From JBBDRX01 sp040905245 (GTDB lineage: Bacteria > Bacteroidota > Rhodothermia > Balneolales > Balneolaceae), in NCBI GenBank assembly GCA_040905245.1, contig JBBDRX010000055.1, forward strand, positions 1-7,037: a DNA stretch of 7,037 nt. The letters are read 5' to 3'. The position numbers and the translations under genes are program-made. Shown in pieces: positions 1 through 5,406 of this stretch. Each line of letters opens with the position of its first letter. Position 1 is the stretch's first letter. Below the pieces are notes generated by a model. It was not told the DNA's origin. It made no database searches and saw only the letters and a list, made by a program, of their open reading frames with translations.

Positions 1-409
1 CTGACCGGGAACGCTGTGCAACCTGATCATCCCCGTACTCCTCTCCGGCCTCTGCCGCTTCAAGAAAGAGATCTACTGCTTCGTCTGCCAGTGAAACATC
101 CGACCGGTTGGAGCGAAACTGCTCAAACCCGTTTGCAGCCCGTGAAAAATAGACTCGTGGAAGTTGATTGCGCACCAGCTCCGCAATGTCACCACAATCT
201 TCACAAGAAGAAGACTCGGCCAACTGAAGTGCCTCTCTGTACATCTCAATTCCATTCAGAAAGTCATTACCACTTACCAGCTCTCTGGCATTATTATAGG
301 CCATTGTCGCCTCTCTCCGCGCATCCTGTGCCGTAAGAACCTCCATGGTGGCAGACATGAGGAAGAGTGATAGAAAGAGGGTTTTCAAAGAAAGTTGTAA
401 TGATTTCAT
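1..409 (-). CDS. Secreted TPR-like protein, C-terminus beyond window
   Basis: An open frame begins with ATG at 409 and runs 136 codons off the left edge without a stop. Residues 1-28 form a signal peptide: Lys at 2 and 9, a hydrophobic stretch LFLSLFLMSA at 11-20, and a probable cleavage site TA|QD after residue 27, so the protein is likely exported across the inner membrane. Residues about 36-65 (AYNNARELVSGNDF then IEMYREALQLA) have the spacing of small and aromatic residues of a tetratricopeptide repeat, and the rest is acidic and helical. A CEDC pair lies at 69-72. TPR proteins are protein-interaction scaffolds; the partner here is unknown. No good Shine-Dalgarno sequence precedes the ATG. 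It is separated from the upstream LOG gene by 208 bp and so probably has its own promoter. The signal peptide is clear; the TPR call is moderate because only one repeat is visible. Confidence 0.75.
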   Translation of the reverse strand, partial: MKSLQLSLKTLFLSLFLMSATMEVLTAQDARREATMAYNNARELVSGNDFLNGIEMYREALQLAESSSCEDCGDIAELVRNQLPRVYFSRAANGFEQFRSNRSDVSLADEAVDLFLEAAEAGEEYGDDQVAQRSRS

Positions 410-434
410 GGCTTCAATCTTTAGGTTATTGACT

Positions 435-452
435 CGGAATTGAACAATTCCG
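435..452. promoter_or_regulatory. 18-bp perfect dyad upstream of TPR-like gene
   Basis: CGGAATTG-AA-CAATTCCG is a perfect inverted repeat with 8-bp arms and a 2-bp centre, ending 25 bp before the ATG at 409. A 2-nt loop is too tight for a good RNA hairpin and no T-run follows in either direction, so an operator-type protein-binding site is more likely than a terminator. No regulator is identifiable, and a chance occurrence is possible. Confidence 0.35.
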
Positions 453-579
453 GCCAGTAAAACGCGTAGAAATTAATGAAATAATTGAATTAATCGAATT
501 TTGGTTGCCATTCTACTCTAAAACGAACGCTACACCTGCATGTATAAACGCGGGAGCTTTTGAAATGTTCCGTGCCGAG

Positions 580-610
580 CGAAATTATTAAACGATCTCC
601 ATTCAATCAA
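580..610 (-). promoter_or_regulatory. Weak candidate promoter for the TPR-like gene
   Basis: On the minus strand a TTG (608-610) is followed after 20 nt by TAATTTCG (580-587). This resembles the Bacteroidota promoter pattern TTG-N19-TAnnTTTG with one base off in the -7 box and a spacer one base long. It sits just after the stop of the LOG gene and would give a leader of about 165 nt that contains the 435-452 dyad. The match could arise by chance in this AT-rich gap. I see no gene in 410-617. Confidence 0.2.
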
Positions 611-617
611 TTTCAAT

Positions 618-1301
618 TTAAAATGCAAAATTGGGCTCCGGATCACGTTGTTCGTAGTAGTCGCAGACGTGCTGTACAGCCTCTTTCGGATCGTCCGTAA
701 GAAAAAAGAACTCCTGATCTTCGGGAGAGATGTAGCCATCCACTGTCAGTTTTTCCTTCAGCCATCCTATCAGACCCTTCCAGTACTCCGTTCCCACAAG
801 AACAACCGGAATCCGATCAATTTTGTGAGTCTGAATCAGGGTCAGACACTCAAACAGCTCGTCCAGCGTTCCGAAACCGCCCGGAAAAACAATAAAACCC
901 TGGGCGTACTTGACGAACATCACTTTCCGGACAAAGAAGTATTTGAAGTTGATCTCGTACTTCGGGTGTACAAAATCGTTGATTCCCTGCTCGAACGGAA
1001 GGTCAATTCCCAATCCGACAGACTTCCCGGACGCTTTGGCTGCTCCCCTGTTTCCCGCTTCCATAATTCCGGGCCCGCCGCCGGTAATTACTCCGAAATC
1101 ACTTTTGGCAATCAACTCCGCTGTCTCTACAGCCATCTCATAATATCGGTCTCCGGGCTTGACCCGGGCCGAACCGAAGATGGAGATACACGGTCCCACC
1201 TTCAGGAGCCTGTCATATCCTTCGACAAACTCTCCCATAATTTTGAAAATACTCCAAAGATCGTGACTGGAATCCTCTTTGAATCGGCTTGTACTCATCA
1301 T
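618..1301 (-). CDS. LOG-family (TIGR00730) nucleotide phosphoribohydrolase-like protein
   Basis: A 227-residue cytosolic protein of the LOG family, whose members cleave the N-glycosidic bond of nucleoside 5'-monophosphates (cytokinin riboside monophosphates, AMP and others) and are often misnamed lysine decarboxylases. A Rossmann-like fold is indicated by the strand ISIFGSARV (39-47), GGGPGIMEA at 74-82, the Arg-Lys pair at 125-126 (FVRKVMF), and the signature PGGFGTLDE at 140-148, which fits the family's PGGxGTxxE phosphate-binding and catalytic motif. The N-terminal extension of about 35 residues and the overall length match the longer LOG-like group rather than the short canonical LOGs. 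Adjacent ATG codons at 1301 and 1298 leave the start ambiguous by one residue; there is no Shine-Dalgarno sequence. It lies 35 bp after the DUF5683 stop and is probably the last gene of the par operon. The true substrate cannot be read from the sequence. Confidence 0.9.
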   Translation of the reverse strand: MMSTSRFKEDSSHDLWSIFKIMGEFVEGYDRLLKVGPCISIFGSARVKPGDRYYEMAVETAELIAKSDFGVITGGGPGIMEAGNRGAAKASGKSVGLGIDLPFEQGINDFVHPKYEINFKYFFVRKVMFVKYAQGFIVFPGGFGTLDELFECLTLIQTHKIDRIPVVLVGTEYWKGLIGWLKEKLTVDGYISPEDQEFFFLTDDPKEAVQHVCDYYEQRDPEPNFAF

Positions 1302-1336
1302 TTCAATTGTTTGTTCGACATTTTAATTTCAACAAT

Positions 1337-2047
1337 TCACCGGGGCTCGTGCCGGAACAGCCCGATTTTCAGCCGCACTCCAGGAGTTCCGTATTCCGTA
1401 ATATCCGGTCCCAGCAATGCATTTGCAGAGAGATCGTCTGAAACATCAAAGGATCGCATGTGAGCATAGACATAAGCATCCAAAATGTTCAATCCGTAAG
1501 CCAGACCAATGTAGACATAACTCAGATCCCGATCATTACGCAAATTGTCTCGTATCGCACGCATCTGATCTGCAGACATCCCATCGGGTACAAAATCGGG
1601 AGTCTCTCCATAACGGTAGTCGGTCTCTTCCCCGCGAATTTCGTTGTAGTAGGCAGCACGAAACCCGTGGTACTGGCGAGTCAGATCGTAGGTGTAGTAA
1701 CCCAATCCAACAAACAGGGCGTAGATAATAGGCACTTTCCAGATCTGCTTGTTGATCACCTGCCCCCATCCGGGAATCATCATGGAGCGGTAAAGAACCT
1801 TCTTCGGTTCCGGAAACTCCTCCGATTGCGGTTGGTCCTGAAATACAGTCCGGTCCCGCCGGAAATCAAAACCCCAGTATTCATCGGTAATTGCGGGCAT
1901 CATCGCGAAATCGGGATCGGAGCGAACCACCGGTTCAACCCGAAAAAGAGAGGGGCTCTGCGGGTTACTCGAGTCCTGTGCCAGACATGGAACAGCCGGA
2001 ACAAAAATACAGAAGAGGACACAAAGAAGTCTATTCAATCTTTTCAA
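1337..2047 (-). CDS. DUF5683 membrane protein, TTG start, overlaps parB
   Basis: A probable envelope protein of 236 residues from the chosen start. Residues 1-23 (MKRLNRLL then VLFCIFVPAVPCLA) look like a signal peptide with cleavage before QDSS; the Cys at 21 does not fit a lipobox. A variable acidic stretch leads to the DUF5683 core at about 82-135: KKVLYRSMMIPGWGQVINKQ followed by WKVPIIYALFVGLGYYTYDL, which is a likely membrane segment at 102-120. A second hydrophobic segment at 176-195 (LSYVYIGLAYGLNILDAYVY) precedes a polar tail. The function of DUF5683 is unknown; genes of this family commonly follow parAB in Bacteroidota. No ATG or GTG lies between the last upstream in-frame stop and the signal peptide. 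Possible starts are TTG at 2068, 2047 or 2038; 2047 was chosen because it gives the best Lys/Arg-leading signal peptide. All three overlap the end of parB, which suggests translational coupling. Confidence 0.82.
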   Translation of the reverse strand: MKRLNRLLCVLFCIFVPAVPCLAQDSSNPQSPSLFRVEPVVRSDPDFAMMPAITDEYWGFDFRRDRTVFQDQPQSEEFPEPKKVLYRSMMIPGWGQVINKQIWKVPIIYALFVGLGYYTYDLTRQYHGFRAAYYNEIRGEETDYRYGETPDFVPDGMSADQMRAIRDNLRNDRDLSYVYIGLAYGLNILDAYVYAHMRSFDVSDDLSANALLGPDITEYGTPGVRLKIGLFRHEPR

Positions 2048-2954
2048 ACAGTTGCAGAATTCGTTCAAGATCGTCCGGAGTGTAGTAAGAGATTCGGATC
2101 TCCCCTCCCCTGGATTTCTCCTTCATCTCAACACGTGTACTCAACAGACTTCGCAGGCGTTGTGAGATCTCTTTTAAAAATGGATCTTCGGTATCTGTTG
2201 AACGACGTTTCCGATTCTGCTGATTCCGTTTTTCAAGACTCTTCGACAAATCCTCCACTTCCCGGACAGACAGCTCTTCTGCAATAATTTTTTTCAGGAG
2301 CTTCTTCTGTTCCGATTCCTTCCTGAGATTCAGGAGTGCCCGTGCGTGTCCGGCCGAGATCTCGTCGTCCCGAAGTGCAGCCAGAATAAAATCGGGCAGT
2401 TGCAACAGGCGCAGCATGTTGGTTACAGTCGTCCGGTTTTTCCCGACCTCACTGGCTACTTCCGCTTGTGTGTAACCCATCTCTTCCATCAATCGTTGAT
2501 AGCCCATTGCCACTTCCAGAGGATTGAGATCCTCTCTCTGAATGTTTTCTATCAGCGCAAGAGAGAGAATCTGTTCGTCCTCAACCTTGCGAATATAGGC
2601 CGGAATCTCCTTCAGACCGGCCAACCGGCTGGCTCGAAGACGACGCTCTCCACTGATGAGTTCAAATCGCCGCTCTCCCAGATACCGAACCGTTACCGGC
2701 TGAATAATACCATGCTGACGGATAGATTCGGACAGCTCCTGAAGGCGCTCTTCATCAAACTCTTTTCTGGGCTGATCAGGATTGGCACGAATATGCTCGA
2801 CCGGTACCTGTAGTACGACATTGACCATCTCTGCAGGATCAATCGGGACCGCCGTTTTCCCCTTCTGACTCGACCGGGGCTTAAGCGACTCTCCCTCTTC
2901 CTGATATTCAGGAAAAAATGCGCCAAGTCCTCTGCCCAATACATTTTTACTCAT
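2031..2954 (-). CDS. parB: Chromosome partitioning protein ParB (Spo0J)
   Basis: A 307-residue ParB/Spo0J, the CTP-dependent clamp that loads at parS sites and spreads along DNA to organise the origin region with ParA. In order: a short basic N-terminus with LGRGLGAFF at 6-14, the region that in this family contacts ParA and stimulates its ATPase; the ParB/Srx CTPase domain at about 47-140 with GERRLRA at 102-108 and ENIQRE at 136-141; a helix-turn-helix DNA-binding domain at about 155-235 (YTQAEVASEVGKNRTTVTNM at 161-180); a basic linker at about 240-252; and a C-terminal dimerisation segment at about 256-307. Length is normal. The ATG at 2954 was preferred to an in-frame GTG at 2972 because a strong GGGAGG lies 5 nt before it and the MSKNVLGRGLG start is typical. 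It begins 21 bp after parA and overlaps the next gene. All family motifs are intact. Confidence 0.97.
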   Translation of the reverse strand: MSKNVLGRGLGAFFPEYQEEGESLKPRSSQKGKTAVPIDPAEMVNVVLQVPVEHIRANPDQPRKEFDEERLQELSESIRQHGIIQPVTVRYLGERRFELISGERRLRASRLAGLKEIPAYIRKVEDEQILSLALIENIQREDLNPLEVAMGYQRLMEEMGYTQAEVASEVGKNRTTVTNMLRLLQLPDFILAALRDDEISAGHARALLNLRKESEQKKLLKKIIAEELSVREVEDLSKSLEKRNQQNRKRRSTDTEDPFLKEISQRLRSLLSTRVEMKEKSRGGEIRISYYTPDDLERILQLFEKIE

Positions 2955-2959
2955 ACCAG

Positions 2960-2965
2960 CCTCCC
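2960..2965 (-). promoter_or_regulatory. Strong ribosome binding site deciding the parB start
   Basis: GGGAGG on the minus strand with 5 nt (CTGGT) before the ATG at 2954. It supports that ATG over the GTG at 2972, which lies upstream of this site. It is the only strong Shine-Dalgarno sequence before any gene start in the window. Confidence 0.7.
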
Positions 2966-2975
2966 GGTCCACTCA

Positions 2976-3770
2976 TCAGGCGAGCAGACTGCTATCCTTG
3001 AACAGTTTCTTGTTTCTGCTGACGACCTCTTTGGCCAGGGCCAGGTAGTTCTTTGCTCCGATACTGGTAGCATCGTAGAGTATTGCCGGCTTCCCGAAAC
3101 TGGGAGCCTCTGCAAGACGAACATTCCGTGATATCACCGACTTGAACACCCTGTCGTCAAAATAACGTTTTACCTCTTCGGCCACCTGATTCGAAAGACG
3201 GGTTCGGGTATCGTACATGGTCAAAACAACCCCTTCGATCTCCAGATCCGGATTGAGATGCTGCCGGACAATTTTTATCGTATTCAGAAGCTGACCAAGC
3301 CCCTCCAGAGCAAAATATTCACACTGTACGGGAATCAGAACCGAATTCGAGGCGGTCAGAGAATTGATGGTCAACAGGCCAAGTGACGGCGGACAGTCAA
3401 TAATGATAAAATCGTACCGGTCGCGAAGCTTCTCAATCGCCCTGGAAAGAATCTGCTCACGTCCCTGACGGTCGACCATTTCGATCTCTGCCCCTACAAG
3501 GTTTATGTGTGATGGAATCAGATCCAGGTAAGGCAATTCGGTATCCCGAATGGCCTGGTTCACCCCGACACCGCCAACCATCACCTCATAAATGGAATTG
3601 GTAACCGTTTTCGGTTCAATGCCCAACCCGCTTGTGGTATTGCTTTGCGGGTCCACATCAATCAATAGCGTTGGATGCTCAATGGCAGCCAGGCTTGCAG
3701 CAAGATTAATTGCAGAGGTAGTCTTTCCCACCCCTCCTTTCTGATTTGCAATAGAAATTACCTTTCCCAT
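2976..3770 (-). CDS. parA: Chromosome partitioning ATPase ParA (Soj)
   Basis: A 264-residue deviant Walker-type ATPase of the ParA/MinD family. ATP-bound dimers coat the nucleoid and are released by ParB, which moves the origin region. Motifs in order: deviant Walker A KGGVGKTT at 11-18, with the signature Lys at 11; Walker A' LLIDVDPQ at 35-42; Walker B FIIIDCPP at 121-128; and SRNVRLAEAPSFGKP at 214-228, where basic residues bind nonspecific DNA in Soj proteins. There is no N-terminal helix-turn-helix, so this is the short chromosomal type rather than a plasmid P1-type ParA. The start is ATG at 3770 with only a weak purine stretch upstream; MGKVISIANQKGG is the standard N-terminus. It is the first gene of the likely parA-parB-DUF5683-LOG operon, and a plausible promoter lies just upstream. 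Nothing is missing or truncated. Confidence 0.97.
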   Translation of the reverse strand: MGKVISIANQKGGVGKTTSAINLAASLAAIEHPTLLIDVDPQSNTTSGLGIEPKTVTNSIYEVMVGGVGVNQAIRDTELPYLDLIPSHINLVGAEIEMVDRQGREQILSRAIEKLRDRYDFIIIDCPPSLGLLTINSLTASNSVLIPVQCEYFALEGLGQLLNTIKIVRQHLNPDLEIEGVVLTMYDTRTRLSNQVAEEVKRYFDDRVFKSVISRNVRLAEAPSFGKPAILYDATSIGAKNYLALAKEVVSRNKKLFKDSSLLA

Positions 3771-3812
3771 TCAGGATCTCTGTCTGTGTGATAGTGTTGC
3801 TCTATTCGATTC

Positions 3813-3841
3813 AATATAAACGGATGGGCTCTGGCAACCAA
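3813..3841 (-). promoter_or_regulatory. Candidate promoter of the parAB operon
   Basis: On the minus strand, TTGGTT (3836-3841) is separated by 17 nt from TATATT (3813-3818), a good sigma-70-like pair; it also fits the Bacteroidota layout as TTG, 20 nt, then TATATTG. Transcription would begin near 3806, giving a leader of about 35 nt to the parA ATG at 3770. A separate exact TATAAT lies at 3958-3963 on the same strand but lacks a recognisable partner box. Confidence 0.4.
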
Positions 3842-3894
3842 ACGAAGTTATGCACATCAAAACCCCTCTTTAACAAACTTGCAAACTATTATTA

Positions 3895-3915
3895 TTAATA
3901 ACTTTAAGTTATTAA
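3895..3915. repeat. 21-bp AT-rich palindrome between anti-sigma gene and parA
   Basis: Perfect 10-bp arms TTAATAACTT and AAGTTATTAA flank a single central T. It lies 62 bp after the anti-sigma stop and about 54 bp upstream of the candidate parA -35 box. It could be an operator for the parA operon, or a weak terminator of the sigma/anti-sigma operon. The stem contains only one G-C pair per arm and no T-run follows on the minus strand, so an operator is favoured. No gene is seen in 3771-3977. Confidence 0.55.
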
Positions 3916-3977
3916 AAGAGACCGTATGCAATGGGTGGTATTCCACACCTATCACATATTATATACATATCCACGGG

Positions 3978-4565
3978 TTACTGGCTTTGACCTGTCAGGT
4001 GCAAACCCCGAAGACGATCCTGCTGTTGTCCGGTAGCACCACGAACCGGACGCAGACGCTGATAACTGTGGTGAAGAAGAGAATCGTACGACTCTGTTTG
4101 ATCCGCCGAATAACGATCCATAAAATGGAGGTCCTGTTCATGATCGACCCAGGGAGCCAGATCTCCGGAATCAGATTGTGTCTCTGTTTTTATGATCGGC
4201 AGTGCATTTTTGGCCCGGGATGGTTCAACTGCTTCAAACCCGCCAGTGGTAGAGGAGTCCTGAAACAGAAGAGCTCCCGCCAGAAACGCGACGAGGACAG
4301 AGGCCGCAGCAGAGAGATACATGGCCTGCGTTCGGCGTTTCCTTCGATTCAGATGGGCAGAGGCCTGAAGCACAAGATTTCTAGAGAGATGCCTGGGAGG
4401 ATCCATTTCCGGGAGGTCGGAAAGACGATGAACAACCCTTCGAAGGCTCTCTACTTCGATTAGAAGATCTTCATCCTCTTCCATCCGTTTTTCAAAAAGA
4501 AGCTCTTCCGAAGGATCCATTTCCTTCATCAGATACCGAATTGAATCATTTTCATCAAACTTCAT
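3978..4565 (-). CDS. Probable membrane anti-sigma factor, non-zinc type
   Basis: A 195-residue single-pass inner-membrane protein. Residues 1-81 are cytosolic and charged; 9-46 (IRYLMKEMDPSEELLFEKRM then LLIEVESLRRVV) resembles the N-terminal helices of anti-sigma factors that sequester ECF sigma factors. Basic residues RRKRR at 74-78 precede a transmembrane helix at about 82-101 (MYLSAAASVLVAFLAGALLF), so the N-terminus is inside and residues 102-195 face the periplasm. The periplasmic part is low in order-forming residues and ends in a Gln/Arg-rich tail. No HxxxCxxC zinc anti-sigma motif is present; the protein has no cysteine at all. The ATG overlaps the sigma stop as ATGA, indicating translational coupling and matched dosage. 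The role is inferred mainly from this pairing and topology, as in other sigma/anti-sigma pairs. The signal sensed is unknown. Confidence 0.75.
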   Translation of the reverse strand: MKFDENDSIRYLMKEMDPSEELLFEKRMEEDEDLLIEVESLRRVVHRLSDLPEMDPPRHLSRNLVLQASAHLNRRKRRTQAMYLSAAASVLVAFLAGALLFQDSSTTGGFEAVEPSRAKNALPIIKTETQSDSGDLAPWVDHEQDLHFMDRYSADQTESYDSLLHHSYQRLRPVRGATGQQQDRLRGLHLTGQSQ

Positions 4566-5197
4566 ACCGTTCTGGATTCATTTTTCTGTTCCTGGTCAAA
4601 CAGCTTTCTCAAATTGATGAGTGCATAACGCATACGTCCAAGTGCCGTATTGATAGAGACACTGGTCAGTTCCGCTATCTCCTTGAATGGCATTTCGTAG
4701 TAGTGGCGCAACATCACCACGGTTCTTTGCTCTTCCGGAAGTTCAGATATATAACGCAACAGCCGGTTTTTGGACTCGTTCAGCTCCATCTCCTCCTGTT
4801 GCCCGATCTGATCATGATCCGGAAGTCTGTCATAGAAATCCGTTTTTGAATCAGCATCCTTGACTCCGTTAACGTCAACAAACCGTTTTTGTTTTCTGAT
4901 ATAATCAATCGTTGCATTGTGGGCAATTCTCATGACCCAGGCAATCCATTTTCCCTGTTCATTATAGGTATCGTCCATTTTGGTAATCACCTTCGTAAAG
5001 GTCTCCTGAAAAATGTCATTGGCAATTTCAGGATTAGTAACCATCGAATAGATATAGGAGTAGACCTTGGTCTGATGCCGGTTCATCAATTCACGAAAAG
5101 CAAGTTCATCAGAACGGTTCCTGTAAAGACGGACGAGTTCCCGATCCTTCAACCCTTGATACTTGGCCGGTACATGTGCTGCTTTCGAAAGTTTCAT
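4562..5197 (-). CDS. ECF-family RNA polymerase sigma factor
   Basis: A 211-residue sigma-70 family protein with only regions 2 and 4, as in extracytoplasmic function sigma factors. Region 2 spans about 33-104, with the conserved core ANDIFQETFTKV at 59-70 and the -10 recognition and melting part WIAWVMRIAHNATIDYIRKQ at 84-103. A variable acidic linker covers about 108-145. Region 4 spans about 147-199: LPEEQRTVVMLRHYYEMPFK then EIAELTSVSINTALGRMRYA, whose helix-turn-helix reads the -35 element. Length is somewhat above the usual 170-200 residues because of the N-terminal extension of about 30 residues and the long linker. The start is ATG at 5197, with no Shine-Dalgarno sequence. It is followed by the coupled anti-sigma gene, and the upstream gap contains TTAC...GTAA dyads that could mark autoregulation. 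Its regulon cannot be inferred; it is not recognisable as a named sigma factor. Confidence 0.94.
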   Translation of the reverse strand: MKLSKAAHVPAKYQGLKDRELVRLYRNRSDELAFRELMNRHQTKVYSYIYSMVTNPEIANDIFQETFTKVITKMDDTYNEQGKWIAWVMRIAHNATIDYIRKQKRFVDVNGVKDADSKTDFYDRLPDHDQIGQQEEMELNESKNRLLRYISELPEEQRTVVMLRHYYEMPFKEIAELTSVSINTALGRMRYALINLRKLFDQEQKNESRTV

Positions 5198-5242
5198 ATG
5201 GAAAAGATGATTAACGATTCAAGCTGCAATGTACAGGTTCTT

Positions 5243-5282
5243 CATGTTACAACATGTAAATCGTTATTACGATAATGTAACG
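5243..5282. promoter_or_regulatory. Cluster of dyads upstream of the sigma factor gene
   Basis: Two TTAC...GTAA inverted units lie 20 bp apart: TTACAACATGTAA at 5247-5259 and TTACGATAATGTAA at 5267-5280. They overlap two further inverted repeats, CATGTT-AC-AACATG at 5243-5256 and CGTTA...TAACG at 5262-5282. The two-helical-turn spacing suits tandem binding of a dimeric regulator, or a promoter region recognised by the sigma factor itself. They are 46-85 bp upstream of the ATG at 5197. I could not assign a convincing -35/-10 pair here. Confidence 0.4.
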
Positions 5283-5371
5283 TATGACCCTGCAATACAT
5301 TTCATAACACAGAAATAATTATGCCAATGTCCGGTTTTCTGCCAGATTGCAACCGTTGTGAAAATGTGACA

Positions 5372-5387
5372 GCCCATCCGGGCCCGG
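5372..5387 (-). terminator. GC-rich hairpin after uvrC, weak terminator candidate
   Basis: About 20-35 nt after the uvrC stop, the minus strand contains CCGGGCCCGG (5378-5387), a perfect 10-bp palindrome, and an alternative 4-bp stem with loop, GCCC-GGAT-GGGC (5372-5383). Only a short TTTT occurs, about 7 nt later, so intrinsic termination would be inefficient at best. The rest of 5198-5406 outside this and the dyad cluster shows no gene. Confidence 0.2.
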
Positions 5388-5406
5388 TATTACCTTCAAC
5401 ACCATT

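Noticed and set aside
648..1463. Plus-strand open frame of 271 codons
   Set aside because: It is antisense to the LOG gene and the end of the DUF5683 gene, has no family motifs, and both minus-strand genes are clearly real.
2131..2138. ACACGTGT palindrome with the CACGTG core, considered as a parS site within parB
   Set aside because: The flanks do not continue the GTTnCACGTGnAAC symmetry; only the eight central bases are palindromic, and the site lies in ordinary parB coding sequence.
1460..2287. Plus-strand open frame of 275 codons
   Set aside because: It runs antisense through DUF5683 and parB and its composition looks like reverse-complement translation, with no recognisable domain.
2970..2972. 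GTG start for parB, six codons upstream
   Set aside because: It lies upstream of the strong GGGAGG site, which is correctly spaced for the ATG at 2954, and would add a non-typical leader to a normal ParB N-terminus.
3958..3963. Exact TATAAT on the minus strand after the anti-sigma stop
   Set aside because: No convincing -35 or TTG element at proper spacing upstream; the tract is simply AT-rich.
3879..4463. Plus-strand open frame of 194 codons over the anti-sigma gene
   Set aside because: It is the antisense shadow of the anti-sigma gene and starts in the AT-rich palindrome region; no plausible product.
5224..5296. CTGCAAT direct repeat at 5224-5230 and 5290-5296 flanking the dyad cluster
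   Set aside because: Seven bases with 59 bp between them is weak and could be chance; no element-like structure or target duplication accompanies it.
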